Origin: Rhodospirillaceae bacterium
GTDB taxonomy: Bacteria; Pseudomonadota; Alphaproteobacteria; UBA8366; GCA-2717185
DNA: 9,277 nucleotides
Assembly: GCA_028817685.1 (NCBI GenBank)
Contig: JAPPPC010000570.1
Span: 1 to 9,277, forward strand
Direction: 5' to 3'
Of this stretch, positions 6,461-9,277 are shown in pieces. Position 1 is the first letter of the stretch. The number at the start of each line of letters is the position of its first letter. Made by a program: the position numbers and the translations under genes. Under the pieces are notes generated by a model, which ran no database searches, was not told where the DNA came from, and saw only the letters and a list, made by a program, of their open reading frames with translations.

Positions 6461-6490
6461 ACTATTGCGTAGGGCCGTTTCGAGAGTCAA
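6461..6490 (-). promoter_or_regulatory. Predicted sigma-70-type promoter of the repeat-peptide gene
   Basis: Reading the minus strand, TTGACT (6490-6485, 5 of 6 to the -35 consensus) is followed by an 18-bp spacer and AATAGT (6466-6461, 4 of 6 to the -10). This predicts transcription from about 6454 and a leader of about 50 nt before the ATG. It lies in the 139-bp gap downstream of the dehydrogenase gene, so the repeat gene probably has its own promoter. Confidence 0.5.
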
Positions 6491-6492
6491 GT

Positions 6493-6519
6493 TTAACGGG
6501 CAATAATTCTACTTAACGG
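6493..6519 (-). promoter_or_regulatory. Paired CCGTTAA direct repeats upstream of -35 (possible activator site)
   Basis: CCGTTAA occurs twice on the minus strand (plus-strand TTAACGG at 6493-6499 and 6513-6519), 20 bp apart, about two helical turns. The nearer copy lies 2 bp upstream of the predicted -35. This is the position and phasing expected of a dimeric activator or response regulator. The regulator is not identified. Confidence 0.4.
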
Positions 6520-6543
6520 AGATAAATTTCCCGCACTTCGAAT

Positions 6544-7494
6544 CTAGGCGTTCAGGACGCGGACCGGCGCTCCGTCCAAGAAAGCGGCAATGTCCTGGAC
6601 CACGTGATCGTACATGTGAGCGAGATTCTCGACAGTGACATAGCCGGTGTGCGGCGTCAGGATCGTGTTTTCGAGTGACCTGAAGGGATGATCGACGGGA
6701 AGCGGTTCGACGTCGTAGACGTCGAGACCGGCGCCGGCAATTTGCTTTTGGCGCAGGGCATCGATCAGTGCGGCTTCGTCGACGATCGGACCACGCGACG
6801 TGTTGACCAGAAAAGCGGTCGGCTTCATCAGAGCGAGTTCCGGGGCACCGATCAGGCCTCGGGACCGGTCGCTGAGGATCAGTTGCACGCAGAGGACATC
6901 GGCAGCGGCCAGCGCTTCTTCCTTACCGACGCGCCTGACACCGACCTCGGCGGCCCGCGCGTCGGTCAGGTTTTGGCTCCAGGCGATTACGTCCATCTCC
7001 ATGGCGAGACCGAAACGGGCGACATAGGCGCCGAGCTTGCCGAGGCCGAACAAGGAGAGCGTCTTGCCGCCAAGACTTTGGCTGATATTGGGTTGCCATT
7101 CGCCATTGCGCATCGACTGGTCATCGGCCGGGATGTTCTTCATCAGCGCCATGATGAGGGCGCAGGCGAGTTCGCCGGCCGGCGCGCCCAGGCCTGGTGT
7201 TCCACAAAAGGTAATGCCCCGCTCGCGCGCCGCATCACCATCGATGGAGCGGTTCCGCATGCCCGTGGTGATGATCAGCTTTAAATTTTCCAGGCGGGCG
7301 ATCAGGCTGGCGGGGAAGGGCGTCCGTTCGCGCATGCAGACGATCGCTTCGTAATCGGCGAGGGCCGCGGCGACGGCGTCCTCATCGCCCAATGGTTTCG
7401 TGAAAACATCGATGGCGGCTCTGCCGTCGAGGGAACTCCAATCCGTTATCGTTTGAGAAACGTTCTGATAATCGTCCAGTACCGCAACGCGCAT
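6544..7494 (-). CDS. D-2-hydroxyacid dehydrogenase family protein (NAD(P)-dependent)
   Basis: A 316-aa member of the D-isomer-specific 2-hydroxyacid dehydrogenase family (phosphoglycerate/glycerate/hydroxypyruvate dehydrogenase type), of typical length for single-unit members without an ACT domain. Seen: an N-terminal flavodoxin-like domain (VAVLDDYQ to about 95), the dinucleotide-binding GLGKLG (150-155) in the inserted Rossmann domain, the NTSRGPIVDE motif with catalytic Arg234, DVYDVEPLP with Glu263, and the catalytic His282 in TPHTGYVT. The triad is complete. Reduction of a 2-keto acid or oxidation of a D-2-hydroxy acid is expected, with the substrate undefined. The ATG is preceded by GGGAGGGAG. 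A possible -10 (TCTAAT on the minus strand, plus-strand 7529-7534) lies upstream without a convincing -35. There is a 139-bp gap to the repeat gene downstream, so the two are probably separately transcribed. Confidence 0.92.
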   Translation of the reverse strand: MRVAVLDDYQNVSQTITDWSSLDGRAAIDVFTKPLGDEDAVAAALADYEAIVCMRERTPFPASLIARLENLKLIITTGMRNRSIDGDAARERGITFCGTPGLGAPAGELACALIMALMKNIPADDQSMRNGEWQPNISQSLGGKTLSLFGLGKLGAYVARFGLAMEMDVIAWSQNLTDARAAEVGVRRVGKEEALAAADVLCVQLILSDRSRGLIGAPELALMKPTAFLVNTSRGPIVDEAALIDALRQKQIAGAGLDVYDVEPLPVDHPFRSLENTILTPHTGYVTVENLAHMYDHVVQDIAAFLDGAPVRVLNA

Positions 7495-7569
7495 ACCGCT
7501 CCCTCCCCATGGTGAATTCGTATTTTAGATTAGATACCAGTGTATACCGGCGGTGACGAGACGGGTCCG

Positions 7570-8049
7570 TCAGACTTCCACGTCAACTCTTTGCGCTGAC
7601 TCTTCGCGTCGCCGAGCCGCTTCGTCCGCACGCTCTGTCGCGTCTTCACGCTCGATGGCGGCTGCAGTGGCGGCCTCACGGGCGGAATCGTCGGCGGCAG
7701 CTTGTTCTTCTTGCGCGCGCAGCAATACTTCCCGATCTTCCCGGCTGATACGGCGAGAGGCGATTACCTGAAAATCAATCGACTCCGCAGCATCGACATC
7801 GTCGCCCCGGGCAATCTGCAAGGGGAAGCCATCTTCATCGGGACCGAACTTGGCGGTGAAGGCCACGCGCGTCGGCGGCTCGACGGCAGGCCCCTCATTG
7901 GCGTCGGCGCGACGGCGGTCGGCCCGAAGCTCTTCGCCTTCGTTGACGGGGGTCACGCGTGTGGAATCAGGTTCCCGTTCCGGCTGCCTGCGACCTTCGG
8001 AAGGCCCAGCCGGTATAACAGAAGGGTCGAATCCTGCTGTCTGAACCAT
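7570..8049 (-). CDS. Hypothetical charged protein with C-terminal coiled coil
   Basis: A 159-aa protein not recognised as a named family. The first 60 residues are Pro/Arg/Glu-rich and look disordered. Residues about 61-98 (RVAFTAKFGPDEDGFPLQIARG to DFQVIAS) may form a small ordered patch. From about 100 to the end it is a highly charged, Ala/Glu/Arg-rich helix, probably a coiled coil. It contains no Cys or Trp and no signal peptide or membrane segment. Codon third positions are GC-rich, as in the neighbours, supporting a real gene. The ATG has only a weak GAAG in place of a Shine-Dalgarno, so the exact start is less sure. It is 75 bp upstream of the dehydrogenase on the same strand and divergent from the queuosine genes. 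A scaffold or assembly factor is possible, but nothing shows it. Confidence 0.65.
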   Translation of the reverse strand: MVQTAGFDPSVIPAGPSEGRRQPEREPDSTRVTPVNEGEELRADRRRADANEGPAVEPPTRVAFTAKFGPDEDGFPLQIARGDDVDAAESIDFQVIASRRISREDREVLLRAQEEQAAADDSAREAATAAAIEREDATERADEAARRREESAQRVDVEV

Positions 8050-8273
8050 GTCTTCTACTTAGTGCAGAAAGATTAACATTGCAAGTTGCGGCGTTAACGA
8101 ATTGGTCAAACCCGCCGCACATTAACCAAGTAAAACAGGTAACTACGTGGAAAATTGCCGTTTGAGCAATAAAGTTGCGAATTTCGATGCACGTGATTAT
8201 TCGCCCAAAAGCCGCTTGATTTGCAGCTCGTTAACCATGTTTTGATCAACGTAAGAAGAACGCGCGAACGGAC

Positions 8274-8300
8274 TTGCGTGTCGGCGTCGCCCTCTATAAT
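8274..8300 (+). promoter_or_regulatory. Predicted promoter of the yhhQ-queA operon
   Basis: A perfect TATAAT (8295-8300) stands out in GC-rich DNA, 60 bp before the start codon. The best -35 is TTGCGT (8274-8279) with a short 15-bp spacer, so the -35 is weak. Transcription would start near 8307, giving a leader of about 53 nt. Confidence 0.5.
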
Positions 8301-8314
8301 TAAGCGGCGCGCCA

Positions 8315-8338
8315 GCCGGTTGCGCATTTTCGACCGGC
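8315..8338 (+). promoter_or_regulatory. Leader hairpin before yhhQ
   Basis: GCCGGTTG (8315-8322) pairs with CGACCGGC (8331-8338), 8 bp with one G-U pair and an 8-nt loop. It falls between the predicted transcription start and the GGAG ribosome-binding site. It could stabilise the leader or modulate expression. It does not match a preQ1 riboswitch pattern, and there is no U-run to make it a terminator. Confidence 0.35.
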
Positions 8339-8359
8339 CACCGTTTCGGAGATGTCTTA

Positions 8360-8881
8360 ATGGGGCTAATGCTGCCCATCGCGGCGATGGCGATTATCGT
8401 TGCGGTATCCAACTACGCGGTTCAGTTTCCGATCAGCGATTGGCTGACCTGGGGAGCGTTGACCTATCCGGTAACGTTCCTGGTAACCGACCTGACCAAC
8501 CGCCGGTACGGCGCTGCGGCGACGCGGCGCGTGGTCTATGTCGGGTTCGCCTTTGCCGTGATCCTGTCCATTTGGCTGGCGACGCCTCGGATCGCGCTGG
8601 CGTCCGGCACCGCGTTCCTCATAGCGCAACTCAGCGATGTGTTCATCTTCGACCGCCTGCGCAACCGCCCCTGGTGGCAGGCGCCGCTGGGATCGTCCGC
8701 GATCGCTTCCACCATCGATACCGCCTTGTTTTTTTCGCTCGCCTTTTATGGCACGGGGGTGCCCTGGCCGACGCTGGCGATGGGCGATCTGGTGGCCAAA
8801 TTTTCCATGGCGGCCTGTATGCTGATACCGTTTCGGGTATTGCTGTCGAGAGTCCGGCCTGTCGCGGTTTCGCCTGACTGA
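8360..8881 (+). CDS. yhhQ: Queuosine precursor transporter (YhhQ/VUT family)
   Basis: A 173-aa inner-membrane protein of the YhhQ/VUT (DUF165) family, which imports queuosine precursors such as preQ0/preQ1 for making the modified base in tRNA anticodons. About six hydrophobic segments are visible (near residues 5-22, 28-44, 57-75, 78-97, 115-132, 142-163). The family signature TYPVTFLVTDLTNRRYG (35-51) is intact, as are QLSDVFIFDRLR (90-101) and SSAIASTIDTALFF (112-125). It is somewhat shorter than E. coli YhhQ at the N-terminus, as is common in this branch. The ATG at 8360 has GGAG 9 nt upstream; a second ATG at codon 4 is possible. It is followed 11 bp later by queA, so the two form a queuosine operon. 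Confidence 0.92.
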   Translation: MGLMLPIAAMAIIVAVSNYAVQFPISDWLTWGALTYPVTFLVTDLTNRRYGAAATRRVVYVGFAFAVILSIWLATPRIALASGTAFLIAQLSDVFIFDRLRNRPWWQAPLGSSAIASTIDTALFFSLAFYGTGVPWPTLAMGDLVAKFSMAACMLIPFRVLLSRVRPVAVSPD

Positions 8882-8892
8882 CGGCGCGGCGG

Positions 8893-9277
8893 ATGCGGCT
8901 CGACGATTTCGATTTCGCGCTGCCCCGTGACCGGATCGCGCAGCAACCGGCGAGCCCGCGCGATACCGCGAAACTTTTGGTCGTCGAGGATGGGATTTCG
9001 GACCGCCAGGTTTTGGACCTGCCGGTTGTTTTGCAACCCGGCGATATGCTGGTCGTCAATGAAACCAAGGTCATTCCCGTTCGGCTGTCCGGCCGGCGCG
9101 GCGACGTCGCGATCAGTGTGACCTTGCATACGGATCTGGGCGACGGACGGTGGCTGGCTTTCGCCAAGCCCGGTCGCCGGTTGCGGGAAGGCGATCGCGT
9201 TGTCTTCGCCGATAATTTTTCCGCATCGGTGGGCGAGAAGACACCGAACGGTGATGTTACGCTCGACTTTGAGTGCC
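8893..9277 (+). CDS. queA: S-adenosylmethionine:tRNA ribosyltransferase-isomerase QueA, 5' portion
   Basis: The first 128 codons of QueA, which moves and isomerises the ribosyl part of SAM onto preQ1 in tRNA to give epoxyqueuosine, the penultimate step to queuosine. The gene runs off the window. Seen: the N-terminal MRLDDFDFALPRDRIAQQP, the signature SPRDTAKLLVV (21-31), PGDMLVVNETKVIPVRLSGRR (49-69), and the following beta-domain region (WLAFAKPGRRLREGDRV). Compared with the common QueA text (RD-x-(S/A)-R-LL, N-D-T-(R/K)-V), it carries conservative changes only. The start ATG at 8893-8895 is 11 bp after the yhhQ stop and has only a weak GGCGG upstream, which fits translational coupling. tgt often follows queA, but it would lie outside the window. 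Confidence 0.95.
   Translation, partial: MRLDDFDFALPRDRIAQQPASPRDTAKLLVVEDGISDRQVLDLPVVLQPGDMLVVNETKVIPVRLSGRRGDVAISVTLHTDLGDGRWLAFAKPGRRLREGDRVVFADNFSASVGEKTPNGDVTLDFEC

Larger units (their letters stand above)
8050..8359. other. 310-bp divergent intergenic region, AT-richer
   Basis: This gap separates the charged orphan (-) from the queuosine transporter (+) and is clearly richer in A+T than the flanks. It holds four TTAAC motifs (8073, 8094, 8122, 8231). The first two are 21 bp apart, and the last reads TTAACCAT like a CtrA half-site. It also holds TTGACC on the minus strand (8109-8104) as a possible -35 for the orphan gene, and a promoter and leader hairpin for the transporter. A minus-strand frame here (8106-8327) lacks the codon character of the genes, so I do not call it. 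Confidence 0.6.

Noticed and set aside
7702..8076. Plus-strand frame opposite the charged orphan
   Set aside because: It has no ribosome-binding site and weaker coding character than the minus-strand frame; a shadow is more likely.
8106..8327. Short minus-strand frame in the divergent spacer
   Set aside because: It lies in AT-richer promoter DNA, has codon use unlike the neighbours, and would overlap the transporter promoter.
8301..8359. preQ1 riboswitch in the yhhQ leader
   Set aside because: Only a plain hairpin is present; the A-rich tail and pseudoknot pattern of preQ1 riboswitches are not seen.

Overview
The window is high-GC, densely coded DNA with very few non-coding gaps. Gene content (a stand-alone DMFase-like large subunit, a GSA-aminomutase-like aminotransferase, an HCCA isomerase family protein, TTAACCAT boxes, a nested palindromic intergenic repeat) suggests an alphaproteobacterium, perhaps of the Rhodospirillales type. 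That placement is inference from style and content, because no rRNA or other marker gene is present.

Layout. 1-506 (+) is the 3' end of a nucleoside hydrolase, overlapping tail to tail with a 2-hydroxychromene-2-carboxylate isomerase-like protein (495-1091, -). About 200 bp of spacer follows, holding a 140-bp nested palindromic repeat. Next come a 714-aa N,N-dimethylformamidase large-subunit homologue (1292-3436, -) and, divergent from it, a class III PLP aminotransferase related to glutamate-1-semialdehyde aminomutase (3579-4895, +). That gene converges, with a 7-bp gap, on an M29/NicX-like metalloenzyme (4903-6063, -). Upstream of the metalloenzyme on the same strand lies a 97-aa gene made largely of ten T-Y-K-T-x-x hexapeptides (6111-6404, -). 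Then come a D-2-hydroxyacid dehydrogenase (6544-7494, -), a charged coiled-coil orphan (7570-8049, -), a 310-bp AT-richer divergent spacer, and a queuosine pair: a YhhQ-type precursor transporter (8360-8881, +) and queA (8893 to the window end, +).

How the genes may work together. The left two thirds looks like an accessory catabolic neighbourhood handling nucleosides, amides, amino compounds and 2-hydroxyacids. No single pathway can be proven from it. The right edge is tRNA modification: queuosine precursor uptake followed by the QueA step.

The most unusual item is the repeat gene at 6111-6404. Its ten 18-bp units keep the T-Y-K-T residues while synonymous positions vary freely, so selection acts on the peptide. 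It has a strong Shine-Dalgarno sequence and a recognisable promoter flanked by two CCGTTAA direct repeats 20 bp apart and a CtrA-like box. It is probably co-transcribed with the metallopeptidase-like gene. That downstream gene begins at a GTG sitting in the loop of a perfect 9-bp inverted repeat that would bury its ribosome-binding site. Together these make a candidate undescribed peptide/peptidase unit. Its function is unknown, and no RiPP maturation enzyme or exporter is visible in the window.
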